Of a DNA stretch of 64,000 nucleotides, positions 25,201 to 33,275 are shown one piece after another (the first letter of the stretch is position 1; the number at the start of each line of letters is the position of its first letter). Made by a program: the position numbers and the translations under genes. Source of the stretch: CAJXMH01 sp964001305. GTDB lineage: Bacteria; Bacteroidota; Bacteroidia; Flavobacteriales_E; Vicingaceae. The notes beneath the pieces were generated by a model that saw only the letters and a program-made list of their open reading frames with translations, was not told where the DNA came from and made no database searches. The DNA is taken from positions 1-64,000 of the forward strand of contig CAXFAI010000042.1 of the NCBI GenBank assembly GCA_964001305.1, written 5' to 3'.

Positions 25201-27095
25201 GACTCATATTCAAAATAAGAGTAAGTAGCTGCATTTAAAGGTTTTGGTCGATTCCAATTTAAAGTAACCTTCGAGTTAAGTGGCTCAAAATTAGTACCTG
25301 CCCCAGATGGAGTAGCATTCACTTGTATCACTTCTACTACTTCTGAGTTTTGTGATTTAACATCTTGTCTACATCCTGATTCCGTATGCATACGCACGTA
25401 CCAATCTCTATTGGGTATTTTATTCAAAATATCTGGCTTATTATTGGCCCCATTATAGTGAAATTGATAGCCACCACTTCTAAAGGATTGTTGATACCTA
25501 GTTGGGGTTCCAAGTGTAGACCAAATGGTAGGATTCTGATTCTTGGCCGGATTGGATACTTCTGAAATATATCTAAAAAAGGCATTGGAAGAATCCATAG
25601 GTGGCACCCAAGAATAAGTCAAACGTCCGTCTAATCCTACAGAAGCTCCTTTCATAATCGGCTCTGTTAATGGCAAGGGGTCTCTTACACGAACGGTAAT
25701 GGTTGGGTAATTAATAGCCGGCAATGGACAATGATCATCTTGTACCCGCATCACAAAATTATATATTCCAAAGTTCGCTCCCGGAACACCAGTTGTAGCC
25801 GTTTTTATATGCTTACACTGGGTAGCCCAAAAGAGCTCTGTAATTACACCTGCATAACCTCCTAGTTCCCATTCTCCTGCCGTGTTCAAATAGGGCCCTT
25901 TATTTCTTAAGGTAGCACATGGCTCTATAAAAGATGTTTGACACAAACTGTCATCTTGCAAATCGGTAGAAAACATTAATCCACGAGGCGTTACGGTTAC
26001 GTATTGCAAGCCTACTCCATAACCTGTAAAGTCCGGATCTCGAGCCTGAAATGGAATTTCTACTGTATCGCCTGCTACAATATCTTCAATTAAGCCTTCA
26101 GCAGGCTGGCCATCGATAAAAATACTGGGTACATTATTTTGAGTACCTGATTGCAATAAGTCACAATCGTAAAAATAGTAGGGCAACTCTCTATATGTCG
26201 ATGAAATAACTCGCCCATCTCGTATCGCATCTACGCGTATTACGGTTAAATAACTTTTAGGACCAGTACCAACATCACTGTAAACTGCCGTTTTTATAAT
26301 TCCAGTTATTGGGTCTAAGGTACTCGGTATGTTAATGGGACTAAATGTTTGATCAGGAGTTGGATTGGTTGGGGAGTAACGTGGGTCATACGTAACGGGT
26401 GAAGGATTAGCCCCCGGTCTATTCCAAGTTCTATCCCATGAGTATAGTAATGAATCTAAATCTCTATCTACAGCCGTATGGTTATAGGTAAATACATTAC
26501 CTCTACAAACTAAATTTGTAGGCAAAGCTCCAAACTGGGGTGAAGAATCGATACATGGGTAAGTATTCTGATTCGTTCTTGTAGGAAACATTTCTGCTCT
26601 TAATATCATAGATCCTCCAGTGACTAAATTTTCTACATCATTTGGCCGGCAGCACGGAGCTTCCCAAACAAAACGCCAGCCGGTAGAAGGTGGAACTCCA
26701 TCTAATCGCACAGGGGCTGATCGGAAAAAAAACTGTTGTATGGTACCTTTATCTCCATTGGCACAAGAAGGAGGATCATTCGGATGACCTTGATCACAGT
26801 CCGGAGAGGTATCTCCATTTTTGGCTTGTAGCCATTTTACAGAATCAGGATTCATCACAATAGATCGAACTATGGCTCCATTCGCTCCTCTTGGGGCCGG
26901 ACTTCCATGAATATCTAAAGTTTGAGGAACAAATTGGAAGGTTGCCCCATCACAATCTCGAAATACAACCAATTCAAAAATATAATCTCCGGTTGTTAAA
27001 CAAGTCCATGTAATTTGCCCACCAAGAATGTGCGAAGCCTTGGCAGAGCTGAACATCAGTAAACTAATTACGATAGAAAATAAGAGCTTTTTCAT
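22227..27095 (-). CDS. Giant T9SS surface protein with gliding-motility-type C-terminus
   Basis: A 1622-residue secreted protein. The signal peptide is MKKLLFSIVISLLMFSSAKA, and the mature chain opens SHILGGQITWTC, a start common in this Bacteroidota family. The middle is a string of fibronectin III/Ig-like modules, judged from repeated Trp, Tyr and xYxxxV strand patterns. The last 85 residues form the gliding-motility-associated C-terminal (CHU_C, type B) domain: VPNAFAPDGVNKVF, MVIYNRWGEEIY, GSYVYTIRF. That predicts export by T9SS and surface attachment by a type B route. I chose ATG 27095 because the signal peptide starts there. The function is probably adhesive, but that is not proven. 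Confidence 0.9.
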   Translation of the reverse strand: MKKLLFSIVISLLMFSSAKASHILGGQITWTCLTTGDYIFELVVFRDCDGATFQFVPQTLDIHGSPAPRGANGAIVRSIVMNPDSVKWLQAKNGDTSPDCDQGHPNDPPSCANGDKGTIQQFFFRSAPVRLDGVPPSTGWRFVWEAPCCRPNDVENLVTGGSMILRAEMFPTRTNQNTYPCIDSSPQFGALPTNLVCRGNVFTYNHTAVDRDLDSLLYSWDRTWNRPGANPSPVTYDPRYSPTNPTPDQTFSPINIPSTLDPITGIIKTAVYSDVGTGPKSYLTVIRVDAIRDGRVISSTYRELPYYFYDCDLLQSGTQNNVPSIFIDGQPAEGLIEDIVAGDTVEIPFQARDPDFTGYGVGLQYVTVTPRGLMFSTDLQDDSLCQTSFIEPCATLRNKGPYLNTAGEWELGGYAGVITELFWATQCKHIKTATTGVPGANFGIYNFVMRVQDDHCPLPAINYPTITVRVRDPLPLTEPIMKGASVGLDGRLTYSWVPPMDSSNAFFRYISEVSNPAKNQNPTIWSTLGTPTRYQQSFRSGGYQFHYNGANNKPDILNKIPNRDWYVRMHTESGCRQDVKSQNSEVVEVIQVNATPSGAGTNFEPLNSKVTLNWNRPKPLNAATYSYFEYESPTHFYIWQNDSIEQSGQYLGGEAIESNWYLRGDTNATTYNLTTTTCNGKVGFRIEARDTVITWKEGTAPRQNTYDTLTFSTFSIIDTMFMESLGQIPIPRFDTLEVMPNGDVFYRVDRANAGTTGSFRIVDSIPNGIATQIDSFGIQSDSIVNSGASALTTIRNYYLEAIDECNLSNIRQSPLYSTFIPQGRLDSCGGYFRIALDQPDGFRTGVAGFRIYVDKNSNDGSGPYVQRASVTDLTQDSVDILVDRNTSYWIKVVAFDQFNDVIISHVFMPATNFRTEEVVPAPPIYCTYVEDDGSVTLTFRPLGPNNAENQAFGTVDSTGNWLAYEFEYRKDGGAWQTFVGSDTVLKADTFVNINIDAFNGQYEFRSRSLSGCLGTEYSDYSDEISVINLSATQLTPLSEKKAELVWNANGATNAGDYTYFKTFDKNAANFVAPIAGVIGGSLTSFIDSDPNNQGQDCELVSPTYHLEIDHITGCTSRSTMAQVDLIDLAEVPTQLVDFVTVNPSTGQVEIYWSIDSGGVHVVNLIQQTDPSNPNGFSPIDTDIPWAQKQYVIPLSIKDPFDTTYTFTVQAADTCGGGADDDFDLFDYHTTMDVDVNWVECDSTNYLEWNPYTDFRDSSTVTYEVYVGENLRGPFTLVQNSETEDTTYAHKVTEGGKRYYYYVKATDGGNRFSSTSNVDSDSAFYQDEPLYKYMYNASVLPGNDIEVSFVKDTMIEQGGYSLYRGVNQDAMLPIARFDGSTVFKDDFVSYIDPAVQSDDYSYFYQVVIENLCGNAIDTTNLARTIHLTVEADNEALTNTLRWNEYQKWDSAVAYYNIYRGYNGAGAEELYATVKPKANILDPNMFVDDVYDNALVVGQFCYKVEAVQGPVTTDFPNSLTSATSTSNEVCVIQKPLFYVPNAFAPDGVNKVFAPQGQFFDFTLFEMVIYNRWGEEIYRTRDINKGWTGAVDGEIAQQGSYVYTIRFVDAEGQEHRRKGTVTLIR

Positions 27096-27156
27096 AAATA
27101 ATAACTTTAAATGCACTACTTTGACGACAAACTTTGAAAAGGTTGCCTATTTATTT

Positions 27157-28431
27157 TTATTGTGTTTTTCCAACTACAATTTGACTCATATCCTCAAAGG
27201 TATAGTATTTCTTAAATATGGAAATCAAATCTAAGGCTTGCACATTTTTTATTTTTGAAAGCATTTGATGGTAATATTCGTAATCTAAATCCAACACATA
27301 TAAACTTTTAAAGCGATCCATGGCTGCAAAAGCACCATCAAAATTTCTTAATATGCTACCTTGAAAATACTGCTTCACCAGATCTAATTCCTCTTCTGAA
27401 ATTAATTCATTAGAAAGCTTTCGTAACTCTTTTTCAATTTCTTGTAAAGCCAATGGGGTTACATCAGCACCAACTTCTGTGCTCAAAAACCAATAATTCA
27501 CTTCTTGCATACTGACTAGCCCACTTCCTATACCGTATGTATATCCTTTATCTTCACGCAAATTACTCATAAGTCGTGATCCGAAATACCCTCCGAGAAT
27601 TAAATTGGCTAAATAAATCAATGGAAAGTCAGGATGACTTTTGGCTGGCATCTGCTTCCCAAATCGAATGGCAGATTGACTTGCCTTTGCTTTTTCAATA
27701 AACAAATCAGATTTTCCCTTACTTTGTAATTGAATTGCAGCATGCGATTGCCTTGCCCTCCAATTTTTTCCGAGGAGTAATTTCTCAACCGTTTGAAGTA
27801 AGCTGTCTTCAATTTTACCAGAAAGTAAGATTGTAAAAGGCTGTTGAAAATAATATTTCTGATAGAAATCAATGACATCTTCATGCTTTAGCACCTCAAA
27901 TTGTTCTAACTTAATTCCATTATTGTAAGCATGTTTTTCACCCAATAAAACTTCTAAAAAGTGGTTTTTTGCCTGAAAAGAAACCTTTTCTTGATTAACC
28001 GCAAACTTTTGTTTTTTGAGTTGGATGAAATCTTCAAATTCAGAAGCTGGGAAAGAAGCCTCTTCAATCAAGTTTAACAGATATTCAAATAATTCAGCAA
28101 AGTGCTTGTTTAAGCAATGCAATTGCACGCTTGCATAATCTGCATGTAGCGAAGTATCTAAAAAAGCTCCCTTTTGGTCAATAAACTCGGCAATTTGCGC
28201 CGAACTTTGATTCGCACATCCTTCGATTAGTAATTGGTTTGCCGTCGCCGCTTGAATGGCTTTGCTTTGGTATTTATAACCAGCATCAAAAATTAATTCT
28301 GCTTTACATACTTCTTGGTCGGTACCATTGATGTAATAGATTTTAATAGGGCTTTCCAATTTGAATGGCTGTGCTTCTAAAAAAGTAAAATCTGACATTA
28401 AATTAATTTGAGGTTCCGTGTTATTGTTCAT
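27157..28431 (-). CDS. M16-family protein, non-catalytic partner
   Basis: A 424-residue M16 (pitrilysin/MPP-like) fold protein. It aligns in layout with active M16 subunits (ELIFDAGYKYQ where the Zn subunit has VNLTYHVGARDE; NLILGGYFGSRLMSNLREDKGYTYGIGSG in the C-terminal half) but lacks the HxxEH zinc motif. In this family the RxxxYt stretch of the inactive subunit (GYTYGI) helps bind peptide. It starts five bases after the stop of the active M16 gene, so the pair likely makes a heterodimeric protease, as in mitochondrial processing peptidase. No signal peptide is visible. Confidence 0.9.
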   Translation of the reverse strand: MNNNTEPQINLMSDFTFLEAQPFKLESPIKIYYINGTDQEVCKAELIFDAGYKYQSKAIQAATANQLLIEGCANQSSAQIAEFIDQKGAFLDTSLHADYASVQLHCLNKHFAELFEYLLNLIEEASFPASEFEDFIQLKKQKFAVNQEKVSFQAKNHFLEVLLGEKHAYNNGIKLEQFEVLKHEDVIDFYQKYYFQQPFTILLSGKIEDSLLQTVEKLLLGKNWRARQSHAAIQLQSKGKSDLFIEKAKASQSAIRFGKQMPAKSHPDFPLIYLANLILGGYFGSRLMSNLREDKGYTYGIGSGLVSMQEVNYWFLSTEVGADVTPLALQEIEKELRKLSNELISEEELDLVKQYFQGSILRNFDGAFAAMDRFKSLYVLDLDYEYYHQMLSKIKNVQALDLISIFKKYYTFEDMSQIVVGKTQ

Positions 28432-28436
28432 TCTAA

Positions 28437-29675
28437 CTATTTTTTAGCATTATACCGAAGCGTTGAACAATTTGATTCTTTAAAATATTTATTAGCAATA
28501 CGTTGGATATCTTTTACACTTACTTTTTGGTAAGAAGCCAACTCTTCGTTGACTAAGTCGGCACTTTGAATAACCTCAGCTATGCCTAAACCCATGGCTT
28601 TGTTTAAAACCGACGTTTGCGCAAACAGTAAAGTAGACTCCACTTTGTTTTTCACTTTTTGCAATTCTGATTCAGTCACTCCTTGATCGATAATTAATTG
28701 AATTTCATCCTTTAGCAATTGGTCGGCTTCATCCATGCTAATGCTTGGATTCAAATGAGCGGTCAAGGTAAATAGTCCGGCATCAAAGTCACCACCTATG
28801 TAGGCATTCACATCTGAAAACACCTTTTTCTCTTTAATAAACTTTTGATAAAATCGAGAAGAATTTCCCCTAGATAAAATATCTGATAGCAAATCAAAAG
28901 CAAAGTAATCTTTATGCAAACGGTCTACCATATGATATGCTTTGTAAATGGCATTCAAAGGCACATCTCGTTCAACCGAAAGTGATCTTGGCTGAAGTTG
29001 ATTCTCTTCTTGAGGATAATTCCGTTCTATTTTTTCCCCTTTAGGAATATGCCCAAACCACTTTTCGGTCAATTTTTGAATTTCATCTACCTTCACATCA
29101 CCCGCCACGGTTAATACCGCATTATTCGGTCGGTAAAAACGATAAAAAAAGTCCTTTACCTCCTGCATACTAGCCTGCTCAATATGTTCAATATTTTTTC
29201 CAATCGTTGGCCATTGATAAGGATGCCTTAAATAAGCCAAAGGACGCATTAATAAATAAACATCACCGTAAGGTTGATTCAAATACCGTTGTTTAAACTC
29301 TTCGATAACCACATTCCGTTGCACTTCTAAACTCTTTTCCGAAAAAGCTAGCTCTTGCATACGGTCTGACTCTAACCAAAATGCCGTTTCCAAGTTTTCT
29401 TTTGGAAGCGTTATGTAATAATTGGTAAAGTCGTTGGTTGTGAAAGCATTATTTTCGCCACCTACCTTTTGAAGAGGAGTATCAAAGGAAGGAATGTTTT
29501 TAGACCCTCCAAACATAAGGTGTTCAAATAAGTGGGCAAAACCGGTTCGCTGAGGATTTTCATCTCTAGCACCAACATGGTATGTTAAATTAACTGCAAC
29601 GATTGGTGTTGAATGGTCTTGATGAACAATGACTTTTAAACCATTCGTTAGTGTAAATCGATTGTATTCAATCAT
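28437..29675 (-). CDS. M16-family zinc metallopeptidase, catalytic subunit
   Basis: A 412-residue metallopeptidase with the inverted zinc motif HLFEH (48-52) inside GFAHLFEHLMFGGSKN, followed 70-odd residues later by the distal Glu region VVIEEFKQRY. It is predicted to cleave peptides inside a closed chamber with the inactive partner encoded just downstream. No signal peptide is seen, so a cytoplasmic role in peptide turnover is likely, although some relatives are periplasmic. It is the first gene of a leftward unit that may also include the giant T9SS gene, 62 bases beyond the partner. Confidence 0.93.
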   Translation of the reverse strand: MIEYNRFTLTNGLKVIVHQDHSTPIVAVNLTYHVGARDENPQRTGFAHLFEHLMFGGSKNIPSFDTPLQKVGGENNAFTTNDFTNYYITLPKENLETAFWLESDRMQELAFSEKSLEVQRNVVIEEFKQRYLNQPYGDVYLLMRPLAYLRHPYQWPTIGKNIEHIEQASMQEVKDFFYRFYRPNNAVLTVAGDVKVDEIQKLTEKWFGHIPKGEKIERNYPQEENQLQPRSLSVERDVPLNAIYKAYHMVDRLHKDYFAFDLLSDILSRGNSSRFYQKFIKEKKVFSDVNAYIGGDFDAGLFTLTAHLNPSISMDEADQLLKDEIQLIIDQGVTESELQKVKNKVESTLLFAQTSVLNKAMGLGIAEVIQSADLVNEELASYQKVSVKDIQRIANKYFKESNCSTLRYNAKK

Positions 29676-29756
29676 TTTTAAAATTTAGAAGAGACCGAAA
29701 TTAAGACTCTTCATAAAGGCAAACAAACAAATGACAGTATACATAAACAATATGCA

Positions 29757-29764
29757 TATTTTTG
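29757..29764 (+). promoter_or_regulatory. Putative -7 box for the WecE-type gene
   Basis: TATTTTTG matches TAnnTTTG exactly and ends six bases before the ATG at 29771, implying a transcript that starts next to the start codon. It also overlaps an in-frame TTG at 29762, which argues that ATG 29771 is the real start. Confidence 0.4.
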
Positions 29765-29770
29765 GTTCAA

Positions 29771-30913
29771 ATGCAAACGAAAGAAATTCCTTTTAACAAG
29801 CCTCATTTAACAGGTCAAGAAAGTATTTACTTAGAACAAGCAGTAAAGTATGGCCAATTATCAGGAAATGGTGTTTTTACCAAAAAATGTCAATCCTTTT
29901 TTGAAGACAGATATGGAATAAAAAAATGTTTGTTAACTACTTCTTGCACTGATGCATTAGAGTTAGCCGCCTTAACATTGGACATTCAAGTCGGTGATGA
30001 AATTATAATGCCCTCTTATACATTTGTAAGTACCGCAAATGCTTTTGCATTAAGAGGAGCGAAAATTGTATTCTGCGATAGTAGAGATGATCATCCGGGG
30101 ATGGATGAGGATCAAATTTGGTCTTTAATTACTTCAAAAACTAAAGCCATAGTAGTGGTTCATTATGCAGGTGTAGCCTGCGATATGGATAAATTAGCAA
30201 GCATTTGCAAGCATCATCAACTTTATTTAGTTGAAGATGTGGCTCATGGCATAGAAGCCAAATACAATGGACGCGCATTAGGTACATTTGGTGATTTAGC
30301 AGCCTTTAGTTTTCATGAAACAAAGAATATACATAGTGGTGAAGGTGGTTTATTAGCAATAAACAATAAAGACTTTCTTGAAAAAGCAGAAATCATATGG
30401 GAAAAAGGAACAAATCGAGCTGCTTTTTGGAGAGGAGAAGTGGACAAATACGAATGGCAGAGTCTTGGTTCATCATTTTTACCATCTGAATTAAATGCTG
30501 CTTTTTTATGGGCACAACTTCAAGAAATTGAGCGAATTCAACGAGCAAGAGTTTCCATTTGGGAAGCTTATTATTCTAACCTATCTAGTCTAAACTTTGA
30601 TTGGTTGACTTTACCTACTACCCCTGCATATGGAACAAATAATGGTCACTTGTTTTACCTAAACCTATCAAGTGATAAATTGAGGTCTAACTTGAAAAAA
30701 TGGCTAGCAAATAAGGGAATTAATTCAATTAGTCATTATCAGTGTTTACATTCTAGCCCTTTTCATACTAAAACTCATGAAAAGAAAACGCTTTTAAAAG
30801 CCGAGCATTATGAAAAATGTTTATTGCGTTTGCCATTTTTCTATGACCTTCAAAAGGCTGATATTCAATTCATCTGTAATTCAATTGAAGATTTCAACAA
30901 ATTTCATTTATAA
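29771..30913 (+). CDS. wecE: dTDP-4-amino-4,6-dideoxygalactose transaminase (WecE/RffA)
   Basis: PLP enzyme of the DegT family making dTDP-Fuc4N from the 4-keto-6-deoxy sugar nucleotide. It resembles E. coli WecE closely over its length (GDEIIMPSYTFVSTANAF, VVHYAGVACDMD, FSFHETKN with the PLP Lys185, EIIWEKGTNRAAFWRGEVDKY). It has 380 residues, the usual length. It stands alone about 1 kb before the polysaccharide locus, with a DUF6089 gene between, so it may supply a sugar to that locus or to another glycan. The dTDP-glucose genes it needs are not in this window. Confidence 0.9.
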   Translation: MQTKEIPFNKPHLTGQESIYLEQAVKYGQLSGNGVFTKKCQSFFEDRYGIKKCLLTTSCTDALELAALTLDIQVGDEIIMPSYTFVSTANAFALRGAKIVFCDSRDDHPGMDEDQIWSLITSKTKAIVVVHYAGVACDMDKLASICKHHQLYLVEDVAHGIEAKYNGRALGTFGDLAAFSFHETKNIHSGEGGLLAINNKDFLEKAEIIWEKGTNRAAFWRGEVDKYEWQSLGSSFLPSELNAAFLWAQLQEIERIQRARVSIWEAYYSNLSSLNFDWLTLPTTPAYGTNNGHLFYLNLSSDKLRSNLKKWLANKGINSISHYQCLHSSPFHTKTHEKKTLLKAEHYEKCLLRLPFFYDLQKADIQFICNSIEDFNKFHL

Positions 30914-31008
30914 CACCAATTTTTAATGAACAAACACCATTATAAGCTAACTAATTGTTAGGTTTGCAGATAATTCTAGCCACTTTATGTGGTCTATTTA
31001 TATTACAT

Positions 31009-31016
31009 TACATTTG
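31009..31016 (+). promoter_or_regulatory. Putative -7 box for the DUF6089 gene
   Basis: TACATTTG matches TAnnTTTG exactly and ends five bases before the ATG at 31022. Upstream -33 sequence is not clear. The implied transcript is essentially leaderless. Confidence 0.4.
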
Positions 31017-31021
31017 TAACT

Positions 31022-31945
31022 ATGAAAAAACTACTACTTCTTTTCTCAATTATTACTCTTTGTTTTAGTGCCAAAGCACAATTCGGCATGGACTTCGGGA
31101 TAAAATTAGGCGGTGCTAACTACCTTGGAGAAATTGGCGGTGCAGATGATCCTAGAGGTTCTCTATTGGATATGAAATTCAGCCAAACTAATCTAGCTAT
31201 TGGCGGATTTTACAGGTACAGCTTCACACAAAACATTTCAGCTAAACTTCAGGTAAATTTTGCACGAATTCAAGGTGCTGATAGCCTTTCAACTTCTCCA
31301 CCTCGAGTTGGAAGAAACTTAAGCTTTAGAACAGACATTATTGATATCATGCTGACAGGTGAATATGCCTTTTTTGTAATGAATGATTTAAATAGAAGAA
31401 GTAGAAGTAGAGTAGATTTTAGTTCTTACGCCTTTATTGGAATTGGAGCACTCATGTATTATCCGCATGCTCAATATAATGACAAATGGTATTATCTGCG
31501 TCCACTGCAAACCGAAGGCACAGAAAATGCATACGATGAAATGGCCATTGCAGTTCCCTTTGGTTTGGGTGCGAATATTACACTAAATAAAAAATTTCGA
31601 ATTGGTTTTGAAGCGGGATATCGTTTTTCGTTTACTGACTATTTAGATGATGTAAGTACAGACTATGCTGCCGACACAGAACTACCCTATTTAGAGTCTT
31701 TCTTATTCGCTGATCGAAGCGGCGAGGTTTATGCGAAGGGTAATACCGAAGGTCTTCCTGACCCTAATTACTATGGTTACAATGAGAAGAATCAAAAAGG
31801 AGCTATAAGAGGTAATCCAGATACGAATGATGGTTACTTATTATTTCAATTTAATTTCTCTTATGTAATCAATTCAGGAAATAGTTTCTATAAATCCCGA
31901 TATGGAAGTATTGTAAATAGAAAGAGAAAACGAAGAAAATTCTAA
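31022..31945 (+). CDS. DUF6089 outer-membrane beta-barrel protein
   Basis: A 307-residue outer-membrane protein. The signal peptide is about residues 1-20 (ITLCFSAKAQ). The body has alternating strands rich in aromatic residues (GMDFGIKLGGANYLGEIGG, YSFTQNISAKLQVNFARIQG, GEYAFFV, FGLGANITLNKKFRIGFEAGYRFSF). The LGGANYLGEIGG start is the signature of this Bacteroidota family. The role is not known; structural relatives of this barrel class include OmpA-like and porin-like proteins. The ATG at 31022 is chosen because the signal peptide begins there. A terminator follows within eight bases. Confidence 0.88.
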   Translation: MKKLLLLFSIITLCFSAKAQFGMDFGIKLGGANYLGEIGGADDPRGSLLDMKFSQTNLAIGGFYRYSFTQNISAKLQVNFARIQGADSLSTSPPRVGRNLSFRTDIIDIMLTGEYAFFVMNDLNRRSRSRVDFSSYAFIGIGALMYYPHAQYNDKWYYLRPLQTEGTENAYDEMAIAVPFGLGANITLNKKFRIGFEAGYRFSFTDYLDDVSTDYAADTELPYLESFLFADRSGEVYAKGNTEGLPDPNYYGYNEKNQKGAIRGNPDTNDGYLLFQFNFSYVINSGNSFYKSRYGSIVNRKRKRRKF

Positions 31946-31952
31946 AGAAAAG

Positions 31953-31980
31953 AAAAAAGCTCCATTTAAGGAGCTTTTTT
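31953..31980. terminator. Bidirectional terminator overlapping a coding end
   Basis: GCTCC (31959-31963) pairs with GGAGC (31970-31974), extended by A-run/T-run pairs on both sides. It ends the rightward DUF6089 gene. The leftward glycosyltransferase stop codon (31966-31968) lies inside the loop, so one arm of the hairpin is also coding sequence. Confidence 0.88.
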
Positions 31981-32724
31981 TATGGGTATAAATTGAAATA
32001 CTTTTCGAAACGGCTTCAGAAAAAAAGTAAATAAGTTAGGCTTCAGGCCGTTGATTAGCCAAGCTTTTTGATCCTCCTTATTTCCTCTTAAGCGACTTAA
32101 TATATTGGTATTACTCATACCACCTTCTCGCATTTTAACAATCACACGAGGTAAGTAAGCAAGCTTTATTTGATGCTTATGAATGAATCGTAACATCAAT
32201 TCATAGTCTGCAGCAGAGAATATATTGATATTGAACTTCCCATAATTGAGATAACAGTCTTTCTTTACAAAGAAAGTTGGATGTGGTGGCATCCACCCCC
32301 ATTTAAAATAATTTTTACGATACTTTCTAGCTTTCCAATATCGTTTAACACGGTTTAGATTAAAACGATCAATATAAACCAAATCGGCATAACAGGCATC
32401 TGCTTGATTTCTCTTAATAGAACTAACAACATCTTCAATCACCTTATTATCTACATAGAAATCATCCGAATTTAAAATCCCAATAAGTTCTCCATTTGCC
32501 AAGTCAATCCCTTTATTTAGGGCATCATACATTCCTTGATCAGCTTCACTTATCCACTTTAATTTATCACCATACTTTTTTACAATATCTAAAGTTCCAT
32601 CTTTTGATTGCCCATCAATAATTAGATACTCAATGTCATTATAGCTTTGAGAAAGGACGGACTTAATCGTATCCTCTAAGGTGTCTTCGCTGTTATAACT
32701 CACCGTAATAATACTTACTTTCAT
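31966..32724 (-). CDS. Family 2 glycosyltransferase (WcaA-like)
   Basis: A GT-A fold transferase of 252 residues, expected to add a sugar from an NDP donor to the lipid-linked repeat unit at the inner membrane face. The start KVSIITVSYNSEDTLEDTI, the DGQSKDGT segment and the metal-binding NSDD (NSDDFYVDNK) are typical. HPTFFVKKDCY matches the acceptor region of WcaA/WcaE-like enzymes. It is the last gene of the left-hand leftward operon, overlaps the acetyltransferase by four bases (ATGA type) and ends inside a terminator. Confidence 0.92.
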   Translation of the reverse strand: MKVSIITVSYNSEDTLEDTIKSVLSQSYNDIEYLIIDGQSKDGTLDIVKKYGDKLKWISEADQGMYDALNKGIDLANGELIGILNSDDFYVDNKVIEDVVSSIKRNQADACYADLVYIDRFNLNRVKRYWKARKYRKNYFKWGWMPPHPTFFVKKDCYLNYGKFNINIFSAADYELMLRFIHKHQIKLAYLPRVIVKMREGGMSNTNILSRLRGNKEDQKAWLINGLKPNLFTFFLKPFRKVFQFIPIKKAP

Positions 32725-33275
32725 GGCTCCAGTTTTCTTTTCCTTATAAGCTTTGCGGGATTTCCTTGATAAATTGCATATGCTTCTAAATCTTTTGTGG
32801 CAACTGACCCTACACTCAATATTGAATGTGAATTAGCTTTAACATTTGGACAAACAATTGATTGAGCACCTATCCAAACACCATCAAACAAAGTAATCTC
32901 TCCGACCATTAAGTCAAATGTAGGCTTCTTAAAATTATGATTACCACATAACAACATGGCTCCTTGTGAAATACAAACATTAGAGCCCAATTTTACGCTC
33001 GCCAAATTATCAATCCATACATTTTCACCAATCCAGCAATAATTCCCAATAACAAGTTTCCATGGATACTTAATATTTACTTTAGGTTTAATCACGCAGC
33101 CTTTACCAACTTGAGCTCCAAATGCTTTTAAAAGAGTAACTTTTATAGAACTTAACGGTAAAAACGATGAATTGAAGAAGGCTGCATTAATTATAAACCA
33201 AATGAGTCGTTTTAGCTTTCCTGCACCAGGATTGTACCAGCTATTTTCAAATGTATCTAATCTTGTTTCATTCAT
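32721..33275 (-). CDS. WcaF-like hexapeptide acetyltransferase
   Basis: Left-handed beta-helix O-acetyltransferase, predicted to put acetyl groups on a sugar of the surface polysaccharide. LDTFENSWYNPGAGKLKRLIW is the WcaF-type N-terminus. Hexapeptide repeats run from GAQVGKGCVIKP to SVGSVATKDLEAY, with the catalytic His in CGNHNFKKP. I use ATG 33275 (184 residues) because it precedes the family's usual start by few residues and overlaps the upstream gene by only eight bases; an ATG eight codons earlier also exists. Confidence 0.9.
   Translation of the reverse strand: MNETRLDTFENSWYNPGAGKLKRLIWFIINAAFFNSSFLPLSSIKVTLLKAFGAQVGKGCVIKPKVNIKYPWKLVIGNYCWIGENVWIDNLASVKLGSNVCISQGAMLLCGNHNFKKPTFDLMVGEITLFDGVWIGAQSIVCPNVKANSHSILSVGSVATKDLEAYAIYQGNPAKLIRKRKLEP

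Noticed and set aside
30989..31021. Eleven extra N-terminal residues for the DUF6089 protein
   Set aside because: They precede a complete signal peptide and would include the promoter box; the start at 31022 is better.
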